7,545 bases of DNA from SAR202 cluster bacterium (GCA_009392095.1 VFHF01000254.1:1-7545), one strand, 5' to 3'. Positions 1 through 5,869 are shown, counted from the stretch's first letter. Notes: generated from the letters alone by a model not told the origin. Made by a program: numbers and translations.

Positions 1-53
1 CAGGGCGCAGTGTCCTTACGGATGTGTGGGTTCAAATCCCTCCCTCGGCACCA
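1..53 (+). tRNA. tRNA-Leu, 3' part only (cut by window edge)
   Basis: The visible part begins in the 3' strand of the anticodon stem. A long (class II) variable arm follows, with a short hairpin (GTCC, loop TTAC, GGAT). Next is a T arm (TTCAAAT loop at 31-37), then the 3' acceptor strand CCTCGGC at 43-49, discriminator A50 and an encoded CCA at 51-53. The acceptor strand implies a 5' end GCCGAGG, which with the long variable arm is typical of bacterial tRNA-Leu rather than tRNA-Ser. The anticodon lies outside the window, so the isoacceptor cannot be named. Confidence 0.85.
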
Positions 54-64
54 ACCATATATAT

Positions 65-141
65 GCGCTTGTAGCTCAGCGGATTAGAGCACTGGCTTGC
101 GGAGCCAGGGGTCGTGGGTTCGAATCCCGCCAAGCGCACCA
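65..141 (+). tRNA. tRNA-Arg, anticodon GCG
   Basis: A complete cloverleaf can be drawn by hand. The 7-bp acceptor stem pairs GCGCTTG (65-71) with CAAGCGC (131-137). The D arm is GCTC...GAGC. The anticodon stem pairs CTGGC (92-96) with GCCAG (104-108). The T stem pairs GTGGG (114-118) with CCCGC (126-130) around TTCGAAT. Discriminator A138 is followed by an encoded CCA (139-141). The loop TTGCGGA (97-103) places the anticodon GCG at 99-101, which reads CGC (Arg). The gene follows the tRNA-Leu after 11 nt and is probably co-transcribed with it. Most bacteria read CGU/CGC/CGA with an A34 (inosine) tRNA-Arg(ACG), so a G34 arginine tRNA is a less common choice. Confidence 0.95.
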
Positions 142-158
142 CAATCTAGGCACAAATA

Positions 159-194
159 AGCCCTCTGGCTGTATGTCAGAGGGCTTTCTCTTTG
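159..194 (+). terminator. Rho-independent terminator of the tRNA unit
   Basis: A perfect 9-bp stem, AGCCCTCTG (159-167) with CAGAGGGCT (177-185), encloses a 9-nt loop. It is followed by a T-rich tail (TTTCTCTTT) and preceded by an A-rich stretch. It lies 17 nt after the CCA end of tRNA-Arg, as expected for the end of a tRNA operon. Confidence 0.85.
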
Positions 195-292
195 TGCTAC
201 CCGTGCCATTTTGTGTTACCAGTTAGTTTATGGCCGAGCCGGTTCTCGCAACTAAGCTGGCCTGTGACAGATTTTGGCTTCCCCACGTGTGG

Positions 293-298
293 TAATAT
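293..298 (+). promoter_or_regulatory. Possible extended -10 element for the 154-aa gene
   Basis: TAATAT at 293-298 is preceded by TGG, giving an extended -10 (TGnTAATAT). It lies about 35 nt upstream of the ATG at 334. No good -35 box is seen at 16-18 nt; TTGGCT at 275-280 is too close. The extended form could compensate. This is a sequence-based guess only. Confidence 0.35.
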
Positions 299-333
299 CT
301 TGTGGAAAGTTAAACGTCAGAGGAGTAAATCGA

Positions 334-798
334 ATGGCTACAATGATTGATGGCGAGTCGTATCTGGGTAAAGTCTTAGTGCGGCCGCTGGACAAATCGG
401 GCGATGTGACGATGTATCTATGGCCCGTTAGATGCCTGAAGAGCAAGATGGGCGGACCGACATTCGGCGTCGACGTCAAAGGCGAGGAAGTCATTCGCTA
501 CGACCCCCACGGCCCTCGTGGCCATTGGCACAAGGGAGGTTATGACAAGCTGGGCGCCGGCGGCTCCCATACCGAGTTCCCCGATGATGTCAGGGACATC
601 CAGGGTCAGATCACCTGGGCTTTGGACCAGATCAAGAACGACGGCGCAGAACTGCTGGCTGAAGCCGGATTCGCCGACGCAGCCAAGTCCCTGGACGACG
701 AGTTGGTAGGAGCAGCCTCGGAGGCGATCATCAACCACCTGGCGGAACAGGGCGACCTGATCGCCAAAGCCGTCGATGAAGGACTGATCGCGGCCTAA
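334..798 (+). CDS. Small soluble protein of unknown function with a His-rich RYDxHGxxxHxH segment
   Basis: A 154-aa protein. I chose ATG 334 because AGGAG at 321-325 sits 8 nt before it; the longer in-frame extension upstream has no such site. I see no signal peptide or membrane segment. The N-terminal half looks beta-rich and carries a conspicuous polar patch at residues 55-70 (R55, Y56, D57, H59, H64, W65, H66) followed by SHTEFPD (78-84). The C-terminal half (about 85-154) looks helical, acidic and rich in Ala. The RYD...H.H...FP pattern loosely recalls TumE-type toxin or DUF6516-like small proteins, but I cannot establish homology, and the C-terminal half does not fit. The gene lies directly downstream of a tRNA operon and upstream of another small unknown gene in the same orientation. 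The reading frame is well supported; the function is not known. Confidence 0.75.
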   Translation: MATMIDGESYLGKVLVRPLDKSGDVTMYLWPVRCLKSKMGGPTFGVDVKGEEVIRYDPHGPRGHWHKGGYDKLGAGGSHTEFPDDVRDIQGQITWALDQIKNDGAELLAEAGFADAAKSLDDELVGAASEAIINHLAEQGDLIAKAVDEGLIAA

Positions 799-831
799 AG
801 ACTCCTTCTCAGGCGTGATTGACCAGCTAGT

Positions 832-863
832 GGCCGGTGTCCCGAATATTCGGGACACCGGCC
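832..863. repeat. Perfect 32-bp palindrome; possible terminator or attenuator
   Basis: Positions 832-847 are the exact reverse complement of 848-863 (arms GGCCGGTGTCCCGAAT and ATTCGGGACACCGGCC). As RNA it folds into a GC-rich stem of about 14 bp with a 4-nt loop. It is followed by TTATGATTT, a weak U-tract. It lies 33 nt after the stop of the 154-aa gene and 21 nt before the start of the 112-aa gene. It could terminate the first transcript, attenuate the second, or, as duplex DNA, bind a dimeric regulator. Symmetry this perfect is more than a typical terminator needs. Confidence 0.7.
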
Positions 864-884
864 TTATGATTTAGGAGACCAAAC

Positions 885-1223
885 ATGGCGGTCGACCAAT
901 GGCAGGACCGAATCGAAGCTTTGGAAGAAAAGGTCACGAGGTTGCAGTCCCAACTGGACCTGCGGATCAAGGAGTTGGCCTACCTGTACATTCACTCCAA
1001 CTGGACCCTGATCCGCTGGTACCTGGCCCGAGAGCAGGACCAAAGCGGTCAAGGCTCGGAGACCTACACACGAGCCAAGAACGCCGAGACCCTAATCGGT
1101 CGGCAACTGACCCGAAATTTACGGGACGTTCATTTCGAGCCGCAAGCCATGGACGTTGCCTACCGTTGGCGCATCGAGACCACAGTGATCCTGAAGGAGA
1201 ACGGGTATACGTTCTTCGACTAG
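885..1223 (+). CDS. Small protein of unknown function with N-terminal coiled coil
   Basis: A 112-aa protein starting at ATG 885, with AGGAG at 873-877 spaced 7 nt. Residues of about 4-34 form an amphipathic heptad-like helix (IEALEEKVTRLQSQLDLRI), so a short coiled coil or oligomerisation helix is likely. The remainder is charged and rich in Trp, Tyr and Arg, with no transmembrane segment. I recognise no catalytic motif or family. It follows the 154-aa gene after 86 nt containing the 32-bp palindrome and ends 1 nt from the convergent gene at 1225. Same orientation and small size suggest it may belong with the 154-aa gene, but that is inference. Confidence 0.72.
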   Translation: MAVDQWQDRIEALEEKVTRLQSQLDLRIKELAYLYIHSNWTLIRWYLAREQDQSGQGSETYTRAKNAETLIGRQLTRNLRDVHFEPQAMDVAYRWRIETTVILKENGYTFFD

Positions 1224-1224
1224 C

Positions 1225-1785
1225 CTAGCGGTAGAAATTTATCCCTAGCTGCTCGGTGGTCCAGTCTTCGTAGACAAATGGGTTGACCGGCTTATCCGGG
1301 TCGAAGGGCTTGAACCAGTCGTTGAATTCCAGGTTGTTGGGCAGGGAGACTCTCTTGTTCAGGTCCACTCCGGGCACCTCCGCGGCAGCCTCGTACAGAG
1401 ATAGGAAGTCGGTGTCGCGAAAGACCATCGATGTGAACTGACTGAAGTCGGCGTCAACGCGCTGGACGTCTTTCAAGATGGCCGTGGCGTGTTGGACCAG
1501 CACGTGGAGCGCAAACGCCTCGGCCGTGGACCTGGGGACGGGCGAGATCCGTTCTGGCTGGACCAATCTCTCCGCCACCGAACTCATACAGACGATGAAC
1601 CTGCCGCAGAACATGGGCGTGTAGCGGTTGACATGTTTCTTGGGCAGCCAATTGGCCACCTGCTCGATCTTTCCGGCGTCGGTGGGGGATATCTTGAAGT
1701 AGGCATCAAGGAAATCTGAATAGGCGATCTCGAGAGCGATCCGATGGCTCTCGGGTAGTTCGTTCTTCCAGCCTTCGGCAATCAT
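1225..1785 (-). CDS. Hypothetical protein, 186 aa, mostly helical
   Basis: Read on the minus strand from ATG (1785-1783), with AAGGG about 5 nt upstream as a modest ribosome site, to TAG at 1227-1225. The 186-aa product appears soluble and mainly helical in its first two thirds, with alternating hydrophobic and charged residues. It ends in a Pro/Asp/Trp-rich tail (FKPFDPDKPVNPFVYEDW). Signal peptide, transmembrane helices and cofactor motifs are absent. The two Cys residues (in FCGRF and IVCMS) are not arranged as a metal site. It converges tail-to-tail with the 112-aa gene (1-nt gap). I do not recognise the family. Codon use and a clean 186-codon frame support it being a real gene over the shorter frames that overlap it. 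Confidence 0.7.
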   Translation of the reverse strand: MIAEGWKNELPESHRIALEIAYSDFLDAYFKISPTDAGKIEQVANWLPKKHVNRYTPMFCGRFIVCMSSVAERLVQPERISPVPRSTAEAFALHVLVQHATAILKDVQRVDADFSQFTSMVFRDTDFLSLYEAAAEVPGVDLNKRVSLPNNLEFNDWFKPFDPDKPVNPFVYEDWTTEQLGINFYR

Positions 1786-1899
1786 TTGAACCCTTATATT
1801 TCGTCTTTGGGAGTGGCCTTTGGAATCTGCCTGATAGATGGTACCAGTCTAACCGGTGTTGCAGTAGAATTGCCCCGAACACCAGACTGGAAGGAGACC

Positions 1900-2094
1900 A
1901 TGACCACGAAGGCCAAATTCTGCCCCCACTGCGGCGAGACCTTGTCCGAAACCGCCGGCCCCTTTTGCAACCAATGCGGAGCAAGCCTGATGGAGCTGGA
2001 CACTGGAATCAATTGCCATAGGTGCCAGGGCCTGATCCAAGACACCGACCTCTACTGCCGGCACTGCCAGCATTTCACCTCGTCCGACGCCTGA
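1900..2094 (+). CDS. Double zinc-ribbon small protein
   Basis: A 64-aa protein made almost entirely of two zinc ribbons. Ribbon 1 is C8-P-H-C11 with C23-N-Q-C26; ribbon 2 is C39-H-R-C42 with C53-R-H-C56. Each set of four cysteines should bind one Zn2+. Such short double zinc-ribbon (DZR/zinc_ribbon_2-like) proteins are usually cytoplasmic and may mediate nucleic-acid or protein contacts, but this sequence gives no specific partner. I chose ATG 1900 because AAGGAG (1891-1896) precedes it, although the spacing of 3 nt is short. The frame is open further upstream (to 1786), but that part has no ribosome site and no ribbon character. The gene diverges from the 186-aa gene and converges on the kinase gene. 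'Zinc-binding protein' is secure; the role is unknown. Confidence 0.8.
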   Translation: MTTKAKFCPHCGETLSETAGPFCNQCGASLMELDTGINCHRCQGLIQDTDLYCRHCQHFTSSDA

Positions 2095-2178
2095 GGATAA
2101 TTTCACAGCATCATCTATGAAGAGCGGCTGACGCTCATGACCCACGCCAAGGCAACCACTAATTTCGCCAACACCGCC

Positions 2179-2850
2179 TCACCCCAACCAGCTAACCTCC
2201 CGCAACTGCGCGTCATTATTAACCAGCAACGTCGCGAACCCCTTTGGGTCGTCGCGGTGGAAGTGGAGTTTTTGGGCGGGGTTGTAGATGTCGCGGTAGT
2301 CTCGGATGACCTCATCGGGAGGGAGGCCTTCTTGGCCTCGGGCCAGGGCGCGCTCCAGCGCCGTCTCGAAGCCGCAGTCAATCCAGATCGAGAGGTCGTA
2401 ATAGGCCTGGAAGGCCCGCTTCAGGAGATAGATGCCCTCGAGGATGATGATTTCCACATCCTGATACTGGAAGGTGCGGCGCTCGTACTCTTTGGAGATC
2501 TCCTCGGCGTAATCGATCTCGACGTGCAGGGAACGCCGGTCGCGGAGCGGGAAGACCGTACCGGCGAACATCTCCTCAAAGCGGATCGAATTGTTGTAGT
2601 AATGTTCCGGCGGGCCTAAGGCGTCGGATGAGGCGAAACGGCCGATGTTCAGCCACGCATCGACGTTGATGGCGACGGCCCGTACACCCTGATTTTGCAG
2701 TGCGAGAACCAACCGCTCGGTGAAATAACCCTTGCCGCCGGCATCGATCCCGGAGACCGCCGCCAGAACGCTACGTTGGGTGGGAACCGTTCTTCGGGAG
2801 GCCATGAGCTCATCGACCACGTCCTGTAGGGTGGCAACGACCCTCGCCAC
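2179..2850 (-). CDS. Uridine kinase-like P-loop kinase
   Basis: A 223-aa cytoplasmic kinase of the uridine kinase/phosphoribulokinase P-loop class, transferring the ATP gamma-phosphate to a small hydroxyl substrate. Walker A is at residues 34-41 (GIDAGGKG). The position after the Lys is Gly, where Ser/Thr is usual. Other family features are V63-D64-A65-W66 (the substrate-site Asp region), H83-YYNNSIRFEEM, the strand plus Walker-B-like EIIILEGIYLL (133-143), and an Arg-rich lid (about 166-186). I chose GTG 2850 because it keeps the full N-terminal helix before the P-loop and lies 4 nt after the stop of the cytidylyltransferase gene. The longer frame to 3057 runs antisense-like through that gene and is not plausible. 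A start at ATG 2805 is possible but would cut the helix. Pairing with a cytidylyltransferase suggests the substrate is an alcohol to be made into a CDP-alcohol, not uridine itself. That is inference. Confidence 0.82.
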   Translation of the reverse strand: MARVVATLQDVVDELMASRRTVPTQRSVLAAVSGIDAGGKGYFTERLVLALQNQGVRAVAINVDAWLNIGRFASSDALGPPEHYYNNSIRFEEMFAGTVFPLRDRRSLHVEIDYAEEISKEYERRTFQYQDVEIIILEGIYLLKRAFQAYYDLSIWIDCGFETALERALARGQEGLPPDEVIRDYRDIYNPAQKLHFHRDDPKGFATLLVNNDAQLREVSWLG

Positions 2851-2854
2851 GGGC

Positions 2855-3262
2855 TTAGGTGGCCTCTTTACAGCGCCGGATGATCTCGGTAGTAGAAATC
2901 GCGGAGGTGTAGGGGACCGTGCGCAAGATACCCATGGCGATGGGCACCGCGAAGAAGAGGTCCATCTCCTCTCGAGTGTAATCGTCACCATGGAGCACCA
3001 GGTCGATCCGGTGCCGCTCGACAAAGGCCTCGTCCATGATCCAGGGTGCGTCGGCAATCACTTCGTCTACGTAACGGCAGCCGGCAACGGTGGCGGCCCG
3101 TTCGGCCATGGTCATGATCGGGACCCGCTTGTTGGCCCGGACTTCCGCATCGGACATTATCCCGACGATCAGCTCGTCGCCAAAAGCGCTGGCCTTCTTG
3201 AGAAACGCGACATGCCCGAAATGGAATATGTCGGCCACCATGTCTACGTACACTCGAGTCAA
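2855..3262 (-). CDS. Phosphoethanolamine/phosphocholine-type cytidylyltransferase
   Basis: A 135-aa single-domain nucleotidyltransferase that should couple CTP to a phosphoalcohol, releasing PPi and giving a CDP-alcohol. The family signatures are all present: H14-F-G-H17 (CTP binding), K22/K23, the RVPIMTMAER stretch, VDEVIADAPW, H91-G-D-D94, R114-T-V-P, and I122-S-T-T125 near the C terminus. This set matches the eukaryote-like PCYT2/PCYT1 and glycerol-3-phosphate cytidylyltransferase (TagD) group; HGDD and the APW segment lean towards the phosphoethanolamine type. TTG 3262 is preferred because AAAGGGGG (3277-3270) is 7 nt upstream and the product then begins MTRVYVDMVADIFHFGH, as in the family. 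The frame also opens at TTG 3286 without a ribosome site. It is the first gene of a two-gene unit with the kinase. Confidence 0.87.
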   Translation of the reverse strand: MTRVYVDMVADIFHFGHVAFLKKASAFGDELIVGIMSDAEVRANKRVPIMTMAERAATVAGCRYVDEVIADAPWIMDEAFVERHRIDLVLHGDDYTREEMDLFFAVPIAMGILRTVPYTSAISTTEIIRRCKEAT

Positions 3263-3269
3263 AGCAATG

Positions 3270-3277
3270 CCCCCTTT
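3270..3277 (-). promoter_or_regulatory. Ribosome binding site deciding the TTG start at 3262
   Basis: On the minus strand AAAGGGGG ends 7 nt before TTG 3262. The alternative TTG at 3286 lies upstream of this site and has no purine-rich element, so this site fixes the cytidylyltransferase start. Confidence 0.6.
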
Positions 3278-3312
3278 ACTGCTCAACCACTACGCGACAG
3301 TCTAAGGGAAAG

Positions 3313-3318
3313 CATATA
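3313..3318 (-). promoter_or_regulatory. Possible -10 box of the cytidylyltransferase-kinase unit
   Basis: The minus strand reads TATATG here, about 50 nt upstream of TTG 3262, in an AT-rich interval between the pseudogene end and the operon. The possible -35 partners (TTGTGT at a spacing of 20 nt, or TTTCCA at 15 nt) are poor, so this is tentative. Confidence 0.25.
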
Positions 3319-3382
3319 GGCTAAGACGGAAATTGGAAACACAAGCGCAGGGAATCGACCGGCGCTCAAGCCCATTACCCGG

Positions 3383-3999
3383 CTATTCCCGAATCAAGTC
3401 GTTGGCCTTTCGCATAACCTGGACCGCCTTTTCCGCGATCTCTTTTATGATATCGGCGGGAGGCTGGATACGATTCACTAGGCCGACGCCGTGCCCTGCC
3501 CAGTTGGGCAGCCCTTCTCCAGGTCGCCGGTCACGCCGGCGATGGCTGAGTAGCGTTCCACAGGCTCACCGTTGGCGCCTTTGGTGATAACCTCCCCTTC
3601 TCCAGAGCGCAGACTGGACTCAGGCCGCCCCGCCGATTCCCGCATCTCGACCGTGCTGTTGCGCAGGACTCTGCCCGTGGCGTCCCAGACTCCGTTGAAC
3701 ACCCTGGAAAAAGAGTCCCGGTTTCCGTAGCCTGAATCAGACGTTTCTTGTAGGACTGGTCAACGGTCGCTTCCTCACGGGCCAGGAACCGCGTCCCGAT
3801 CCAAACGCCGTCAGCCCCCAGCATCAACACGGCTGCCCTGCCCCGACCGTCTACGATGCTGCCGGCCTAAATCACCGGAACTGGCTGACGTTGGAGACGG
3901 CCTCTGCCATAGCAGAATTGGTTGCCTGGCCGATGGACGCCTAAACGATGGGAGTTTCGATGTCCAAATCCGGCACAACCGAATCTGCAGTGATGGCAT
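3383..3999 (-). pseudogene. Decayed nitronate monooxygenase (2-nitropropane dioxygenase family)
   Basis: Reading the minus strand and switching frames recovers the start and end of an FMN-dependent nitronate monooxygenase, which normally oxidises alkyl nitronates and is roughly 320-350 aa. ATG 3999 has GGAG 7 nt upstream. After a one-base shift come LDIETPIV, a TAG stop (3943-3941) and IGQATNSAMAEAVSN. The sequence then jumps to PVPVI, a second TAG (3869-3867), and AGSIVDGRGRAAVLMLGADGVW plus IGTRFLAREEATVDQSYKK. A frameshift at the five-A run 3708-3712 leads to RVFNGVWDATGRVLRNSTVE and GANGEPVERYSAIAGVTGDLE. Another shift near 3515 leads to GVGLVNRIQPPADIIKEIAEK and TAG (3385-3383). The jump from AVSN to PVPVI removes roughly 120 codons, most of the barrel. 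The gene is clearly non-functional. Family identification is from remembered consensus. Confidence 0.85.
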
Positions 4000-4266
4000 G
4001 GTTGAGCTCCTGAATTCAAGCCTTGGGCCAATAGGGCGGGCCACGATTCAATTCTACGAGAATCATGCGGGGGAATTCTAGATTGCGCTATCAGTCACAA
4101 AATAAATGATTCCTCCAGCGAGACCGGGCCAAATATAGAGGCCCAGTTATCAGTCCCGCCACCCCCCGGTTGTGCTATATTTATCGCGTCTACTTATCAC
4201 TGTTCTAGCTACGAAGGCGTCACTTGGCACACGTTATGATAACCAACTTTCCAGCCAGGTCAGATC
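4000..4266. other. Intergenic stretch upstream of the transporter gene
   Basis: This divergent interval lies between the nitronate monooxygenase remnant and the MFS gene. I find no convincing gene in it. The short frames have no ribosome site or family resemblance. It contains a C-rich run near 4160-4168, an AT-rich patch near 4100-4110 and 4173-4185, and a candidate -10 for the transporter at 4235-4240. Confidence 0.5.
4235..4240 (+). promoter_or_regulatory. Possible -10 box of the MFS transporter
   Basis: TATGAT lies 27 nt upstream of the TTG start at 4267, which would give a leader of about 20 nt. No sequence resembling TTGACA is found 16-18 nt upstream, so the support is the hexamer and its position only. 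Confidence 0.3.
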
Positions 4267-5598
4267 TTGGCTGAGCCGAACTTGGCCTCCCGGACCGTCT
4301 CCAATGTGCTCCACGCCCACTATGGCTGGTACATCGTGGCCATGGGGACGACCCTGCAACTGACCACTAACTTTGTCAGTCAGGCCTTCGCCATCCTGGT
4401 CGTCGTCATGCGGGACAATTTTGGGTGGTCGCTAACCGCCATAGTCCTCGCCTACGCCCTGCGCAACATCATCGGCGCGCTGCTGTCGCCCTACGCCGGT
4501 TCCTTGGGGGACCGATTCGGCGCCAAACGGGTGATGCTGGTCGGCGCCGGATTCTTCGCTGGCGGGCTGATACTGCTTAGCACCATCACCGAACTCTGGC
4601 AGCTATTCATCTACTACAGCATCGTTTTGGGAATCGCCCAGGCCATGTTCCGCGTCAACATTCCCACCACCGTTGCCGCCTGGTTCAAGAAAAAATTGGG
4701 CGTGGCCGTGGGAATCCAACAGTCGGCCGGCGGCATGGGAGCATCGGTGCTCGCTCCCGGACTGACGATCCTGCTGACCCAGACCGACTGGCAGACAGCC
4801 TTTGTGCTCATCGGTATCGGCGGCGGGGCCCTCGTGTTCGCGCTCTTGTTCTTCTTCGACGGCGAGCCGGCCGACCGGGGCATGGTGCCCTACGGTGCCG
4901 ATTCCAACGAAAAGTCTACGTCGAACCAATTCTCTGGGGCCGTGACGAAGCTCAGAAGCAAAGTGTTCATGAAGCACGCCAAGGAGACCAGGGCCTTCTG
5001 GTTTTTGCCCTTGGTTCACCACCTGGGCTGCGTCGGCCACTCCATCGTCATGGTCCACGGCGTCTTTTACGCCACCACCAAGGGAGTGTCCCTGGAGGCC
5101 GCCGCCTTCATAATCAGCATCTACTCCTTCAGCAGTGTGGCCAGCCGGCTGATAGTGCCCATACTGGCCGACCGCTGGGGAGCAAAAGGGGTGATGGCCT
5201 GCTTCTACTTCATCCAGGGCGCCGCCGTGGTCATGCTCTTCTGGACCACCGAGCCGTGGCAGTTCTACATATTCTCGGTGGTCTTTGGAGTCGGGTTCGG
5301 CGGCGAGATGTCGGCCTTCCTGGTGGTCAACCGGCAGTACTTCGGAATGGGGCCGGTGCGGACCGTATTCGGAATTCAGAGCATGGGTGCCGGCCTGGGC
5401 ATGGCCCTGGGCGGCTTGGTGGGCAGCGTGATCTACGACACCCTGGGCTCGTACAACATCGCCTGGGTCGTTTCCCTGACCGCCAGCATGGGCGGGATGG
5501 TTGCCATCTTGACCATGGAGTCCACCAAACGGGTGCTCATCCCTGACTGGGAGCAATCCCTGCCCCAAGAGGCCCAGACCCCAGCACCGGCGGATTAG
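4267..5598 (+). CDS. MFS transporter, 12 TM, monocarboxylate/oxalate-formate antiporter-like
   Basis: A 443-aa inner-membrane secondary transporter of the major facilitator superfamily. The pattern is about 12 hydrophobic helices in two sets of six, split by a polar cytoplasmic loop at about 198-243. Motif A is G78-SLGDRFGAKR88 in loop 2-3, and its C-half counterpart is A301-DRWGAKG308. The N-terminal HYGWYIVAMG and the segment GIQQSAGGMGASVLAPGL (149-166) resemble the OFA/MCT branch that moves small carboxylates. The substrate cannot be read from sequence. TTG 4267 is taken as start because AGGT lies 7 nt upstream and it gives a normal short cytoplasmic N terminus before TM1. The site is weak, so a slightly later start is possible. 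The gene stands 5' of an amidohydrolase and an SDR in the same orientation, suggesting uptake of the compound they process (inference). Length is normal and no damage is seen. Confidence 0.9.
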   Translation: MAEPNLASRTVSNVLHAHYGWYIVAMGTTLQLTTNFVSQAFAILVVVMRDNFGWSLTAIVLAYALRNIIGALLSPYAGSLGDRFGAKRVMLVGAGFFAGGLILLSTITELWQLFIYYSIVLGIAQAMFRVNIPTTVAAWFKKKLGVAVGIQQSAGGMGASVLAPGLTILLTQTDWQTAFVLIGIGGGALVFALLFFFDGEPADRGMVPYGADSNEKSTSNQFSGAVTKLRSKVFMKHAKETRAFWFLPLVHHLGCVGHSIVMVHGVFYATTKGVSLEAAAFIISIYSFSSVASRLIVPILADRWGAKGVMACFYFIQGAAVVMLFWTTEPWQFYIFSVVFGVGFGGEMSAFLVVNRQYFGMGPVRTVFGIQSMGAGLGMALGGLVGSVIYDTLGSYNIAWVVSLTASMGGMVAILTMESTKRVLIPDWEQSLPQEAQTPAPAD

Positions 5599-5670
5599 GG
5601 TGCGGTCGGTTGTTGGCCGTCAGCTTTCGGCAAAACAATCCCGCCCCCATGTGGGGTACGTGCTGTGGCT

Positions 5671-5753
5671 TGGCATTCTGAGGAGTGCCTCGTGACTGCG
5701 GAGAATCTACCAAGGCCAGCTGTGGGGGACCCTTCGCTTCACTCGGTGTGACA
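5671..5753 (+). repeat. 83-bp intergenic palindromic repeat, copy 1 (degenerate)
   Basis: It begins TGGCATTCTGAGGAG and ends ACCCTTCGCTTCACTCGGTGTGACA in parts that match the copy at 6910-6992. By ungapped hand alignment 60 of 83 positions agree, with the strongest agreement at both ends and at AGAATCT in the middle. The inner stem seen in copy 2 is largely lost here. It lies between the transporter and the amidohydrolase gene. Confidence 0.8.
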
Positions 5754-5869
5754 CTAGAAAGAGTCGCGACGCCAACCCCATTGAGACGCTAAGCGCAGCA
5801 AGGTAAACTGTCCCGAAACCAACTTGCGTCGTCCGCCGACGGTTGATAGCTGACAGTTGACCGCGCTCC

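Noticed and set aside
65..141. tRNA-linked attachment site (duplicated tRNA 3' end)
   Set aside because: I searched by eye for a repeat of the TTCGAATCCCGCCAAGCGC end elsewhere in the window and found none; no integrase is present.
418..858. 146-aa minus-strand frame opposite the 154-aa gene
   Set aside because: It would end within the better-supported plus-strand gene and begin inside the 32-bp palindrome; no ribosome site or motif supports it.
2122..2136. Small hairpin GAGCG-GCTGA-CGCTC between the zinc-ribbon gene and the kinase gene
   Set aside because: The stem is only 5 bp and no T-run follows on either strand, so it is not a credible terminator.
2851..3057. N-terminal extension of the kinase frame by 69 residues
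   Set aside because: It overlaps the cytidylyltransferase in another frame and has the Ser/Pro/Arg-rich composition of out-of-frame translation; the GTG at 2850 fits the family.
2732..3319. 195-aa plus-strand frame opposite the cytidylyltransferase, and the similar 160-aa frame at 2137-2619
   Set aside because: Both are shadows of the minus-strand kinase/cytidylyltransferase genes, which carry clear catalytic motifs.
4603..5568. 321-aa open frame on the minus strand opposite the MFS gene
   Set aside because: It lies wholly within the transporter, has low-complexity His/Gly/Asp-rich composition from codon bias of the sense strand, and no family motifs.
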